Below, piece by piece: positions 33,898-46,582 of a DNA stretch of 64,000 nt. The translations under genes were made by a program, and so were the position numbers. The notes below the pieces were generated by a model. The model was not told the origin of the DNA and made no database searches. It was given only the letters and a program-made list of their open reading frames with translations. Location: NCBI RefSeq assembly GCF_964355755.1, contig NC_092677.1, positions 8,373,001 through 8,437,000 of the forward strand. Reading direction: 5' to 3'. Each line of letters starts with the position of its first letter. Positions within the stretch are counted from its first letter, which is position 1. The DNA is from Antedon mediterranea (taxonomy: Eukaryota; Echinodermata; Crinoidea; Comatulida; Antedonidae).

Positions 33898-35952
33898 GGA
33901 TGCTAGTCAAGTCGCCCCATCGCAAAGTCGCCCCATACAAAGTCGCCCCTTACACAGTCGCCCCATCGCAAAGTCGCCCCAAAACAAAGTCGCCCCGACA
34001 CAGTCGCCCCATCGCAAAGTCGCCCCATCGCAAAGTCGCCCCATCGCAAAGTCGCCCCATCACAAAGTCGCCCAAAACGTTAAAAAATAGTTTACAAGTG
34101 CGTAAAATGTCGCAATGATACACAAAATAACACGGAACGTGTAGGCATAAAAGGGGAAGCCCCGCCATGTAGTCTCAGGTCACACGATCGGCACGCACCC
34201 CCATCATCAGAGTGGAAACCCCGACTAATCACTCAGCGGTCGCACTAACGTGCTATAGCTTACCAGCAGAGGGAAACCCCGTAATTACTCCGCCGTTGTC
34301 GCACTACAACGCACCATTCTGAAGATGGGGAAACCCCGCCGGAGTTTTACAATGATATCAGTCGCGTTCGAAATCGGTCGCGTTTAATTTTGGTCGCGAT
34401 AAAATGATGTTATACGATCTAGATTATTTTTACTTTGGTCGATGAATATTTATTGTTATTATTAGGCCTATATTAATAATTGATTTTTGTTTTTATTTTA
34501 CAGGTCAGTATGATGGGAAAGATGTGTGCCTTAAAAAAATGACAATTTGTAAACATAGTTTAAGATTATAGTATTATCCAGCATAATGTCATTTGACAGT
34601 ACATAATTATTTAAATGTGAAATATTTTATAGGAAACGTAGACTGCGTCTGTGTCTTTTATTTTATATGCAACAAATTACGTAAAACAATTTATTTATAA
34701 ACATTCAGTTTACTATTATTATACATAGTATTACATACAATGGACATTGATTGTAAGCCTGGAAAGGCAATCCCATCATTATATCAATTATAAAATTGCA
34801 TCATATCACCACTATATGTCGTAAATGACGTGCGTGTGTGTATTCGTCGTACGTATTATTCCGTGCCTCTTCACTGTCTTGTTTAATTTAAAATTAAATA
34901 TACACCCGATATGAGGATATTTATTAGGCATGTTAATTAGAATGTTCTAAAACCAAAAGGGTTGAAAAGAATTTCTTCAGTAAAATGATCATTGTGCTGT
35001 TAATAAAAGGCGACTCGCTATCTGAAACATTCTCTGAAACCAATCGGAGCTGCGCCTTCTGGTATCTGTTTCCTCACAGCTGCTACGTCTTTCTGCTGAC
35101 CGTCGGGGATTCCCCTTTTTAAAAAACACGCACACGATACTGTACGATGGTTTTTCCATGGTCAAAATGTAGCGTTTTAAATTTTACTAAAATACCTGCA
35201 TGTAAAACAATCATATCGGCGATGAAATCCTTTTTTTCCCCTTCATTTTGAAAAGTCATTATAAAAGTAAGACACATAACTTGTCAATAAATGCAAAATG
35301 ATCAATAAGTAGCCTATAACACTCATTGTCTTACAACACTGTTTTACAACTCATTGTCTTACAAATCTATACGAAGGCCTACACGTTTATACATTTATTA
35401 TATTATCTTAAAAAATGAGCTGGTATCCAGGCGTAGGTTGAAGAAAGATTCGTAATTGTGGCTCTGGTAACTAATTTAACATTTTCGAAACTATAAATCA
35501 GGGATAATCTTTTTAGAACTTTCAAACAAGGGACTATTTTTTTAATGATTTTTAAAAAGCACATCACTCCATTAAAACCTGTAAAATAAAAATTTTATGT
35601 ATATAATAGGATAAACATTGTAATGTAGGCCTATACGACATTTAGCGCGACCAAAGTAACAAACGCAATCGATATCAAACGCAACCGATATGAAACAGCG
35701 TACTACTACGGCGGCGCTTCATTATCATACCGAAATAAAACCGTGGTCGACTTTGCGATTGGGCGACTTTGCGATGGGGCGACTTTGCGTTGGGGCGACT
35801 TTGCGCTGGGGCGACTTTGTAATTGGGCGACTTTGCGATGGGGCGACTGTGCCTGGGCGACTTTGTTTTGGGGCGACTTTGCGATGGGGCGACTTTGTAT
35901 TGGGCGACTTTGTATGGGGCGACTTTGCGATGGGGCGACTTGACTGGATCCC
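33898..35952. mobile_element. TU-like foldback transposon with tandem-repeat terminal arms
   Basis: A 2,055-bp element flanked by 8-bp direct duplications GTATTATT (33890-33897 and 35953-35960). The ends are inverted: GGATGCTAGTCAAGTCGCCCC-like at left, and GGGATCCAGTCAAGTCGCC on the other strand at right. Each arm is a tandem array of a 15-16-bp unit (GTCGCCCCATCGCAAA), about 10-12 copies, in opposite orientation (about 33913-34075 and 35755-35945). An inner inverted domain carries GTCGCG/TTTGGTCGCG motifs, and a left interior block repeats GGGGAAACCCCG. No transposase is present, so it is non-autonomous. Arms of short tandem repeats plus 8-bp target duplications match the sea-urchin TU foldback family. 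Confidence 0.88.
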
Positions 35953-35960
35953 GTATTATT

Positions 35961-36774
35961 AATGCATATATGCATTCCATTGACTGACGGCGGATAGCGC
36001 TAGCAGCAGCAGGCCTGTCATATGCTACATTTGGTAGGCTAATAGAGTGTACACGTAGTGGTCGTTAACCACGACAATCGTTATCAAAATCGTTCAAATA
36101 TAGACGCGGACCTGACATTCGTGTCGTTATCGTATCTAGTCGGGCAAAGCTTTGAAAATTAATGTTCACCAGGCGATCGGTGAACACGTGGAACATTTTT
36201 ACTTGTTTCTAAACACTACTAGATTTCTTAAAATGGAGCCCTTTTTTCAAATACATTATCAATTACATTAATATCCCGTTTAACCAATTACAATCATAAT
36301 TCTCTTCATGGTAATATACATCATAAATATTTATTTTATTCATTTATTTATTTCAAAAAACCTCCACAGGAAGAGCTATAATGTCTAGTATATATTACAA
36401 TTTAAAAAAATTGTAGGCTTCCAATATCTAATTCTACTACTAAATAACATTTAATTAAATTAATATAAAGACGATGTATGTTGATTAATTTAAATACATT
36501 CGAAAATTCTTCATACAATTTTTTTTGGAATGAATTAGGAAATATCAATTTTTTCTTTGTCAGTAAAAACACACTTAAATACAGAGTAATAATAGTATAA
36601 ATTTACTTTCTTTGGTCTTCTTATATGCTATATTAGTTTCTAGACCGAAATTAGTAAAAGATAAATATTTTGGTACATATGACGTTTCATAAGTATAATA
36701 CATGAGCTCGTATTGTAATATTCAGACAAAAATCGAAACCCCGACTGGTGGACTAACTTAAAAAAAGACATGAA
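35961..36774. other. Spacer downstream of copy B
   Basis: No gene. Its part from about 36320 to the stop of copy B is homologous to the 3' flank of copy C (53580-54000), so B and C were duplicated with their 3' flanks. Minus-strand AATAAA-like motifs near 36335-36352 could be the original poly(A) signals. Confidence 0.55.
36119..36140 (-). repeat. Outer 22-bp inverted repeat, right arm
   Basis: Exact reverse complement of 33565-33586. Confidence 0.7.
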
Positions 36775-38660
36775 CTACAGAGTTGGGGCAAGTCTAGCTT
36801 TATATATATTAAAAGTATTGTAAACAATACAATTATCTATTTTAAAATATGGTGACATCAAGTCAGTGTCTTTAAGCTGATCATACGTAGTAATTATGTT
36901 TTCATTTAGCTCCTCTCCCTCTTCCTCATCTTGCTCTTCCTCTACCTCCTCCTCGTACTCCTCCACTTCCTCCTCCACTCGCTCCTCTTCCTCCACCTCC
37001 ACGTCCGCTGGCTCCTCCTTCTCCACCTCCTCTTCCTCAACTTGTTGTATAGGATTACGTTTCATACCTTTTCCAACAGAGTTGGCATCATCGTGAATGA
37101 CTGGGTTATTTTTGTTGTCTTTTTTATTCACGATTAATGGGTCAGCTGGGTGTGACGTAGCATTATTTTCTTTAACATTCTGCTGTTTCACTTGATAACT
37201 ACCTTTTTTGTCTTCAACAGACGTAGGCCTACCGAAATCGTTTCTTTGAACATTAACAGGAGAATTTATCGACGTTGTACTGCATTTTACTTTATCTATT
37301 TCTGTTGATTTGTATTTCCTCTGCCTCTGTCTTTGATGTTTACTTCTTGTAGGTTCACTTTGCAGTTGGTGATCAGTTTGGTGTTTTTCTTCAAGTCCTG
37401 TATGTTCGTTACTCCCAATTTTTCCAGATTGTTTTATTTTCAGCTTTTCATTTTTATTTGAAAGTGCGTTCTGATCTTCAGCTTGGACGAATTTCAATTC
37501 CAAAGTCGAGCATTCGTGACATTTCTCAACATCATCGGCATTGTTACACTTGAGCACGTGACCGAAAGAGCATGTTGACCAGCTTTCTTTACAGAAACTT
37601 AAGCATCGGGAAACGGTTTCTTTGACAAGTACTACTACTTCAGGTAATTGGTCGTCGTTTTCAAGTATATCCAAAGCTTCTTCCATAATTTCAGACGTCA
37701 CGTGTGATTTGTTTTGAAGAATTATCGATAATAAAGTGTCTGTCTTTTTGTCTGAAACTGTTTTACACTGAAACTTCATTAATCGAACACACGTGTTTAT
37801 TCGTTGAATATCTGAAGACACGTGAAACACAAATTGTTCAGAAACAATGTTTTCTGAATTCCAAATGCGTTGCTGAATCGTTTCTAGTTGTTTTAAGATG
37901 TTCGTTCTGTGAATGGTATCGCTCTGTTGGTTTAAATAATCACGAATCGTGATTATTCGTTTTAACATTGTAGTCATGATATCAAATAGAAGTAGTCGTT
38001 GATATTTAATTCCATAGCGGGAGTTCATTTCTTGTAAAACCACTCCTGGTCAAATGTGCAAATACATTGTAATTGGTAGTTAATCTTCTGTCTCATATCT
38101 TGTATTCGATCTATTGATCTTTCAATCCGCATCTTTCGCTTGATGTCAGCTATTCTCATGTTTATTGTTTTGAGAACATTTCCGTATCTTAGATTGAATC
38201 GTATGATTGTATGACACACTGGACATTGTTTCAATCTTATACCTTCATCCTTATCCATATATTCATCCATTGTAGAAACCTCAATTGCGTGAGAACAATC
38301 ATACAGAAATACATATTTTGGTCTTGATTTACCTGCAGATTTATCTGGATGAAATAATTGTGGATTGCAAAAGAAGCATTTGTTTTGACAGGGCTCGCCA
38401 CACAGACCAAAGCATTTATGTTCACATGTTAGTGTCTTCCGACACGGTTGATTGCACCTTTCACGATTACAGAAGTCATAACAATTTTTTGAACATATAA
38501 AATGAATGCATTTCCATTTACATCGAGCTCCACATGGTTCGCAAATATCGGAACAGGAACGTTGGCAGTGTTTATGCCAGCAACTTGACTCGCACCTTTT
38601 TTTACAAGGCTGGCAAAGAATAATTGAGCAGGGCTGTTGACAATTGTGACCACAGATAAG
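36775..38660 (-). pseudogene. ZNFX1: Disconnected 3' part of ZNFX1-like copy B
   Basis: Continuation of copy B beyond the insertion. The frame resumes with CGHNCQQPC, NFX1-type fingers and the MDEYMDKDEG..CPVC segment, then is shifted by a 1-bp loss in a T run near 38040 (one T fewer than copy A). After the shift it encodes a helical segment, an RZ-type finger with all four ligands (CSFGH..KCNN..EKCHEC, about 37500-37590), a Lys/Gln-rich tail and a Glu-rich low-complexity end. It has no start codon or exon of its own and is probably not translated. Confidence 0.85.
36903..37035 (-). repeat. GAG/GAA-rich microsatellite read as poly-Glu in copy B
   Basis: On the coding strand this is a GAGGAGGAA-type tract read in the frame giving EEEE/VEEE. 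The homologous tract in copy C (54035-54225) is read in a different frame as Gly/Arg-rich. Confidence 0.85.
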
Positions 38661-38663
38661 TTT

Positions 38664-40101
38664 TTTTTTTTTTTTTTTTTTTTTTTATCTTATGTGGGTT
38701 CATCCCACTTTTATTTCCATACCACTGTTCTCTTTACATATATTTTTCACTATACACTATTTATACATATCATTATATTTACAATGTTTGTTTAATCATC
38801 TGTATACATATACTTATTTAAAGAGTTTTATTCATTTGTTTACATATTATCACATTGATTACATAGCTTCCTCTTTTTAAGCATATTATCTGTAACACAT
38901 TTTCATTAACAAGCTTATTTTTTTTCTTACATAGTTGTTTTTTATTTTTTCATCTACCACATTTTCATTTAACAATGCATATTCTCTGTTATAGTCATTA
39001 CTTACTAAATGTTTACTGTTAACATAATATTGTTCTCATCCTTTAACATTAATATTAATATTTTTGTTCTTTAATGTTTACAAAACCAGCAGATCCTTTT
39101 TTGCATCTATAACTTCTTAAATTTTCATTTAACTTTTTTACTTTCTTCTCTTATGTGGATTCATTCCACTTTTTTTTTTTTTTACTTATTTTCTTTAAAA
39201 AAAAAAAAAAAAAACTATTTCCATATATTATTTTGTTTATACATACATTATCATTTAACCACATTGATTACATAGTTTCCTCTTTTTATACATATTATCT
39301 ATAACACATTTTCATTAACAAAGCTTATTTTTTCTTACATAGTTGTTTTTATTTTTTTTTTCATCTACATGCATATTTATTTCATACAATTATAATACGT
39401 TTATGTTTAATAAATCCATCCCATGGGTTTGTCCCATTTTATTTTTCTTAGGATTTATCTATGCAAACATATTTTCATTTAAACAATGCATATTCTCTGT
39501 TATACTAATTACTTACTAACTTTTTACTGTTAACATTATATTTTCCTCATCCTTTAACATTGATTTTTTTGATCTTTAAATGTTTACAAAATTTATTTCC
39601 AACAGATTATCCCTTTTTTTGCATCTACAGTATAACCCATCAAAGTTTCATTTAACTTTTTTTTTCCTATGTGGGTTCATTCAATTATTTTTTTAAACTT
39701 ATTATTTATTCTATTATTTTTTTATACATACATTATCATTTAACAATATTTGTGTTTAATGATCCATTAAAAAATTAGACATTTTTTTTTTCTTTTTAAC
39801 CATTTTATCATTTCAAAATTCCACATGCAGTAAGAATGTGCAAATTACATATATACGGTATATACCTATAATATGAAAGCTTTGATGAAAACACCTCCCC
39901 ACTTAAACCTAAACCTTCTTATCCTTCATCATTTTTTTTTATCATCAATCTATAAAAAGCTTTTCACATTTTGTCTTTTTGTTTTCAAATCATCAAGGTA
40001 TACATATTTACAAAACATACAGTATAGTAGCAAGAAAAAAAAAACAAAAAAAAAAAAACAAAAAAAAAAAACATAATAGATTCATCATTCAAGATAAGTT
40101 T
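38664..40101 (-). mobile_element. Retroposed poly(A)-tailed insertion in copy B
   Basis: It interrupts the coding sequence exactly within CCNKKLI/CGHNC. AGATAAGTTT flanks it at 38654-38663 and 40092-40101, a 10-bp target-site duplication. It carries a long poly(A) on the minus strand at 38664-38686. The interior is very T-rich on the plus strand, with internal duplications: TATGTGGGTTCAT..CCCAC at 38690, 39150 and 39666, and GCATATTCTCTGTTATA at about 38977 and 39488. No splice sites lie near the borders, so it is not an intron. No coding potential is seen. Confidence 0.85.
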
Positions 40102-43100
40102 CTTGTTACAACATTCAGTGCATGCTTTGTGTATCTTGTCATGCCCACAATCCTTACATTTTCCACGACATCGATGTCCACAAACTAAAGTGGTTTTGCA
40201 TTGTTCCTGACAACTGTCAATGGAGCATTCTTCGGAGCATTTCTTCGTGCATGTATGGCCACAGGGTAATTCTTTTGTACATCCCTTTTTACAGCTAAAG
40301 GGTAGATTACGTTGGCAACAAAGTTGTGTTCTTTCATGTCCACACGGCAATTTGACAGTCAGTTTAAATAGACATGCTGCTTCGCCACTAGTTGCAATTT
40401 CTGACACATCAACAAAACACTGTACTTTTTTCATATGTCCACACTTAAGTTCCCTGTCTACCTTTTCTCTACACAGTTCCATATTTTTACATTTGTGTCC
40501 ACATGGTAGTAATCTTGAGCACTTATTGCTGCAAACTTTGATTTCTGAGCAAATACGTTTGATCGTGTGTCCATATTCTAGTGTTTCAACAACATTTTCA
40601 ATACAGTCGGTGTACTCGAAGTCTTTAGATTCGTAACATTGCATAGTTGTTTCATGTCCACATTTGCGAATTTTAGTAACTTCCGCATTACACCTTAGAT
40701 CTAGGTCTTTGTACCTATTAACTGACCTATAGGAATGACGTGATATCGGCATAATTTGTGCTTTTTTAATAGGTTCTACATTACATGGTACCTCTTTCTC
40801 ATGGTTACATACTAGTATTTTAGTTACTAGTTCAGTACAATGTTTACTGGAACATATCTGATAACATTTTTGTCGACACTGGTGTCCACATGCTAATGTT
40901 TTTTGACATGGCATTTGACAACGAACGTGTTTTCCATCGAAATTACATGGTACCTCTTTCTCATGGTTACACACTAGTATTTTAGTTACAACTTCAGTAC
41001 AATTATTAGTGGAGCACACTTCATAACATTGTCGTCGGCACTGATGTCCACATGTTAATGTTTTTTGACATGACATTTTACAATGAACGTGTATACCGTC
41101 ATCATGATGGTGGTTGTAGCTTTTACATATATAGTATGGGTTACATAAATTACCGCAGGTGTTTGGACATGGATGGCCACATTCTGTTGGTCGTGAGCAC
41201 GGTAGTGGGCAGGTTTGTGTAAAGCAAGGAACGCTAACGGTATGTCCACATTCGAATTCCTTCTCTATAATCTCAGTACATTTTGTTTCGCAAGCATCGC
41301 CACATTTCATCTTACACGCATGACCACACGCTAACGTCTTTTCACAAGGGAGCTGACAGGATGTTATGTAACACTGTACTTCAATATTGTGACCACATGG
41401 AGAAAATAATTTCTTGACAGTTTGTAAACATTTTGACGTGCATGTTTCAAAGCATAATTCTTTACATTTGTGCTCACATTTCAGTAACTTTTTGCATGGT
41501 TTAGTGCATCGTACCGGATTTTCCAATTTATAACACTGCAACTTAACCTCATGTAGACATTCTAATGTTGTACTAACCACGACTTTACAAGGTAAGCACG
41601 GTACAAAACAAATTAAATAACATGGATTATTGCGTCTACATAATCTAACACAGTTTTCTTCGCATTCGAATTTCTCATGATTTGGATCTCGAGGATGGCA
41701 AAGAAATGGACAGACATGTCCACAGTTTAGGCGAGTTTCACACAAGAGCCTACATCCCCCCATCGGGCATTGTATAAAATCATCGGCAGTAGATATTTTG
41801 ACTTTCGTCGCCGGGTGGTTTTGGCAGTACACTTCAATATAGCTTCCAAAACAATTTGAATTTTGCATGTCATTGACGATCTTCATCCAAAGGTCATTCT
41901 TTTCAGATAGAAGTTTAAAATTTCCAATACAGAACATACCCTTTTTCGCTCTTGATAATGCTACGCACATTCGGTTCGAAACTTTTAGAAATCCTATATT
42001 TCCAGCCTCGTTACTTCTTACTAAAGACAACAATATTATTTCATTTTCTTCGCCTTGATAATTATCTACGGCGTTTACATACACATCACGTAAACAATCA
42101 TACTCCTGGTCTTTAAGTAGTCGTTTCAAATTAAGTACTTGACCAGTATACGTCGTCAAAATGGTGATACTAGAGGCATCGTATCCCTGTTGGTACAGAT
42201 ACTTTGCAAATGCTACACAATACTCAGCTTCGTGTGCATTTGATTTGCTTAATATATCTTCTACAGACTCCTCTTGAATATCATGGTTGATAAAGAACAA
42301 ATTATGAGCTACACCTTTAACGTTATCAAACTCTTTTACTGACTTGTCATCGAGGAGATGACTGTAAAAGTGTTTCCTCATGATTTGTGATATCTGTGGT
42401 CGCATTCGGTGTTGTGATGATAATTTCTGACAAGGAACATCATTTGTAAGCATTCTTTCAAATAGCGATGTGTCAAGGTTGAATTTGGTGGCAAGTTTAT
42501 ATACTGTAGGATTTGGCTTCAATTGCTGGTGGTCTCCGATTAGAATTATCTGTTCGCATTGTTTCGTTAGGCTTGTTACAATATGTGCTTCCAATATTTC
42601 CGCAGCCTCTTCAACAACAACTATTCTTGGTCGTATTCTATTTAGTAACTCTTTATTCTTAGCAGCACCAGTTGTTGTCATACCTATTACATCTATTCCA
42701 CTCAGTGCTTCACATTTATCTTTATTATCTTCTTCTTTAATACTATTGCCTACAACCTGGTCATATGCTTGCTGTTCTTCAAACAATATTTTTCGTAACT
42801 GGCCTTTGTATTTTGTTATCCAGAATCGGTACAGGCGCCATTTATTGTGTGTGGAAATCAGTCGGATATTCACTCTGTTTGCTTCGTGTTCTGTCATTTC
42901 GTCCCCTATAACAGATAATTGTCTTTCTACTGTGGCTTGGTGCTGTTTTAATGGTGCATCTTTACATTTCATTTCCGGATCGTATGCGAGTGCATTGATT
43001 GTCACATTCTTTTCGGATTCATAATCAAGTTTTGCACTGATATCATAATCCCGTTGATCTAACATCATGTCAAACTCAGTTGTAATATTAGCGTTACCGT

Positions 43101-46100
43101 TTGGTTCTGTTTCATTGTCTTTGTCGTATTCAGTATCATCCTTGATTGCAATGTCCTCGGTACGTTGTTCATTATTCTCTGAATCAGAAAAGAGACCTAG
43201 CCATGTAGGTAATGCCGAACGTTTTTCGTCTACTCCGTATTCCGCTCGTGAGTCTCTGAGGCATTTTAAATGGTTTTCATTAATGACCTTTTCCAAAGTA
43301 AATTCACTGATAATGTACTTGTCACAAAGTTTAATCATTTCTTCAGCCTCTACCATCCGGTTGGTTATAGAACCTGCAAGTTCTTTTACACTACGAAACT
43401 CTCCTTTTTTCCTTCTTGTTTTCTTTACTAACTCTTTCAAATTGAATGTTTTAAGTGTTTCGCTTTTTGACCTCCCACCAATTCTTGCCAAATTATCACA
43501 AAATCTGAGTATACCTTCAAGAAATTGGTCCAGTGCATGGTTTGTGTAACATATTACCATGATAATATTAGCACTGTCTTCGTCAGCCTGCTTGTCGGAA
43601 CTTGTGGCCCAGCGATGTTTGTTAATGAGGAGAGTTTCAACGACCTTTAATCCAATATAAGTTTTTCCAGTTCCTGGTGGCCCTTGAATGACTGCAATTT
43701 CCTTAGTTAGGGCTGATTTTACAGCGGTAATCTGTGATTGATCAAGTGCTAGGTTGTCAATTTTTAGCCAATCTTTTTCGTCGTCTAGAATATCTACCAT
43801 GTGGTTACATCGAACCATGCTGTGTAAATACCTACTTTTTACATCCTTTGCCTGAACTTTCAAAAGTGGTCGTATGTCGTACATCATTTTGGGTGTATTA
43901 CGAAGGTATTTTGGTCTTTCTATATCATGCGATGCCCGTATAATATACTTGTCCATAGGTAGAATGTTGTCATCATCAAACTGTTGGAGAACTTGCAAAA
44001 CAGGCCTGTAACTCTCAAAAAATGCTGTTGACTCTACCATGGTACACGTATTTAGACGTGTAATCTCCATATATCCAGCGTTGTGGAATTTAATGTCAAC
44101 ACGGCCTTGTTGTAATAATGATTCCTCTCTATTGCAAACGGTACCAAACAGAAGAGTTTGAAAATTATCATGAGATAAGCAGACAAGTGAACCGAAAATC
44201 AAGCGTTTTGTATTCTTCCATCTTATGTTTTTCAGATTACAGAGACTAAACTGTACGCGATGGAGAACCCCATGCTCTGTCTGAGAAATCACTGGGTGTT
44301 CAATGTTTACATCGTAATACAAGCGGACGTCTGTATTCCTCTTTCTTTGATTTCGTTGAAATGCATTTGCAACATTATCGAGGTGTATTTGAATTCCTTC
44401 ACGCAATGGACATATAAAGTCCTCACGTAACAATCTGAATTGTACATCAAGGTAATGATATTGGCTTGCGTAACTTCCTTTGATTTTATTTGGACGAAGG
44501 AATGGTAGCTCTTTGGAATGAAGATCTTCTGTGGTTGGCAATATTGGAATGTCCCGGTAGTCATCAGGTGGTGGTCCGTCAGATATTCCTTCTCTTTTTG
44601 CAGATTCAAGTTCTCTCTTCTTCTTCTCTGCTTCTTTAAATTCTAAAATCCATTTGTCTGTTTCCTTTTTAAAACGTGCTACATTTATAAGAGCATCTTG
44701 TGACAACTTTCGTTTTCCAAACAATTCCTTACTTTTAACATCAAGTAAATTTGTAATGAGGGCCACATCATTAACCTCTCTAATTTCAGAAGTTACCCCA
44801 TTCAAAAACTTCCATACCAGATTTAGAAGTGTTGCAGTGTTTTTTTGTATTTCATTTTCATTTTTATTACCATCTATCTTAAACTTATCTCCTAAATGAG
44901 TTACATATGGAATTACGATTTTCTTTAAAAATGAACTTGATTTTAGCATATCTACAAGTTTTTCCCGGCTTTCAGATATTTCGCACTTGAATATTCTTAC
45001 GTATACTTGGAGAAGGACTTCAACGACATTATCACCCATTTTCTCATCTTTTAGCAGTTTGTTGAGGTGGTCAGTTCGATAAGATAAACATTCCACTGGA
45101 TCACATTTCTTCTGTAATATACTATTCAGATCTGTAAAATTTACTGCAAAAAAAGTATATTTATCATTTGAACGCTATATTGAAACAATATGGTTTATTT
45201 AAGGTGGTTAGTTGACACATTATTGCTGAATCAGGATTTGTGTAGTAAAGTAGTGGGGGAGGGTATAGGATGTGATTGCTGATTGAATATCAATATTAAG
45301 AAATGGGTTAATTGTTATAATATTATTATTAACAACGTTATTCACATTTGTTCTTCCAAAAATAATAAAAAAGGTACTTACATGCTACAACATGACGTGT
45401 CCTTTTTACTATTTCATTAGGAAGATATGCAGACGAAAAACCTTCATATCTAATAGAGTAATAATAGATAAGTACAATGTTTACCCAAACATTTAAAGAT
45501 GTATCGTCCCCTAAGAAATAATTCTTAACATTTTGTACACCTTGACAAAAATTTGGATCGGAAAAAAATTACCTGAAAAAAATGTCATTTAAAGCAAAAA
45601 ATAGTGTTTTTGGTTGAATTTAACCATTTATTTTGTCATCTAATAAGTGAAAACATTATTTTTGTTCCACCCGATTACCAGTGCTGTATCTCTACATACT
45701 ATCTATTTCCGAAGTATCAAAGGAATATTTTGGTAATACAGCATCTCATTTAAATCACATGTTGTGCCTGTATCATGTAAGGTTAGGTTACTACAGTACT
45801 AGATACATATGAAACACATGTGATGTATTTCCAAATTGTCCTATGATAATTCGGAAATAGATACAGTAACGAGAATCGGCTGCATTTTAAAAGTCAGATT
45901 TAATTAATGTTTATGCTTTTGGTGGATAATACATCTTTAAAGTATTTAAAAATGTGTAATCCTTTTTAATGAAATAATATAATATATAAGGTAAAACATT
46001 TAATGTCAATGTAAAAGTACAGCCCGGAATTTTCCCTTCAATACAATGTATAATGTAGTCTGTATTATGTTGCAAGTTTAGTTTTTTTAATAAAATCGCA

Positions 46101-46582
46101 ACCGATCATAAACATACTAATCATACAAAATTACACCCAGCATTTGTAAAACGGTTTGTAAAACTCGGCATTTTAGGTTGATGATAAGCTTTATTTGGCT
46201 ATTGAACGATTTTAATTTAAATGACTCCAATTAAAAAAAGTGATTGTTGAGTGAAACCCGTAAATGCGTTTTATTACGGATAGGCTTACCTCTGTTTTAA
46301 ATTTCCCCTGCCTCTTCCTCTGTTTTGAAAGTGATCTTGTCTCCAGTTGGTAGTAGATGCTTCCCTGCTGTTAAAATCTGGTGCTTGTCCTCTAAAGTGA
46401 TCTTGATTATTTGTACGCCGCCGCCTAGCCCTATACATGGTATCTTCCCAGGTGCCGTTGTCTGGCGTGTAATGCCTTCTAAAATGATGATATTGGTGTG
46501 TAGGCCCATCTATTTGTTGGAATATAGCCCTTCTTTTATGCTGATGGTGTCGGCTGGGATCTTTAGGCCTAGCACCTTGCAT
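39985..46582 (-). CDS. ZNFX1: ZNFX1-like copy B, truncated NFX1-type zinc-finger SF1 helicase
   Basis: Exon 1 46582-46290, exon 2 45449-45382, exon 3 45143-39985. Phases agree and give 1,839 aa. Exon 1 (MQGARPKDPSRHH) is Arg/His/Gln-rich with one degenerate repeat unit. Exon 3 encodes the ZNFX1 N-terminal helical region, FLRPNKIKGSYAS..LDVQFRLLREDF, the helicase core (GPPGTGKT near 43670, VVVEEAAE, GDHQQLKP, SQHRMRP, YQGEENEIILLSLVRSN, VALSRAKKG) and many CGH-type NFX1 fingers. ZNFX1 in animals acts in RNA surveillance: small-RNA inheritance in nematodes, dsRNA sensing at mitochondria in mammals. The last residues (after CCNKKLI) come from the retroposed insertion and form a Phe-rich tail. 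The C-terminal fingers are cut off. It is the only copy whose helicase is uninterrupted, so it could make a truncated protein. Intron 1 contains a MITE. Confidence 0.85.
45497..45936. mobile_element. TTAA-flanked MITE with nested palindromic element, in copy B intron 1
   Basis: Ends AGATGTATCGTCCCC and ATAATACATCT are flanked by TTAA (45493-45496, 45937-45940). Within it, 45682-45876 is a second element with inverted ends (TATCTATTTCCGAA / TTCGGAAATAGATA) related to 13990-14165. Confidence 0.7.

Noticed and set aside
33910-34075. Possible CRISPR array (regular short repeats)
   Set aside because: The units are directly head-to-tail with no unique spacers, and the arm is mirrored at 35755-35945. 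The genome is eukaryotic.
33896-34118. Short ORFs with VAPSQSRP-type repeats
   Set aside because: They are translations of the 15-16-bp arm repeat of the foldback element, not genes.
36896-37137. Plus-strand Ser-rich and Leu-rich ORFs (also 53979-54398)
   Set aside because: They are antisense reads of the GAG/GGA microsatellite at the ends of ZNFX1-like copies B and C.
38664-40101. Recently gained intron in copy B
   Set aside because: No GT or AG lies at the borders. A target-site duplication and poly(A) fit retroposition instead.
42470-43549. Plus-strand ORFs of 160-184 codons opposite copy B
   Set aside because: They are shadows of the conserved helicase frame on the minus strand.
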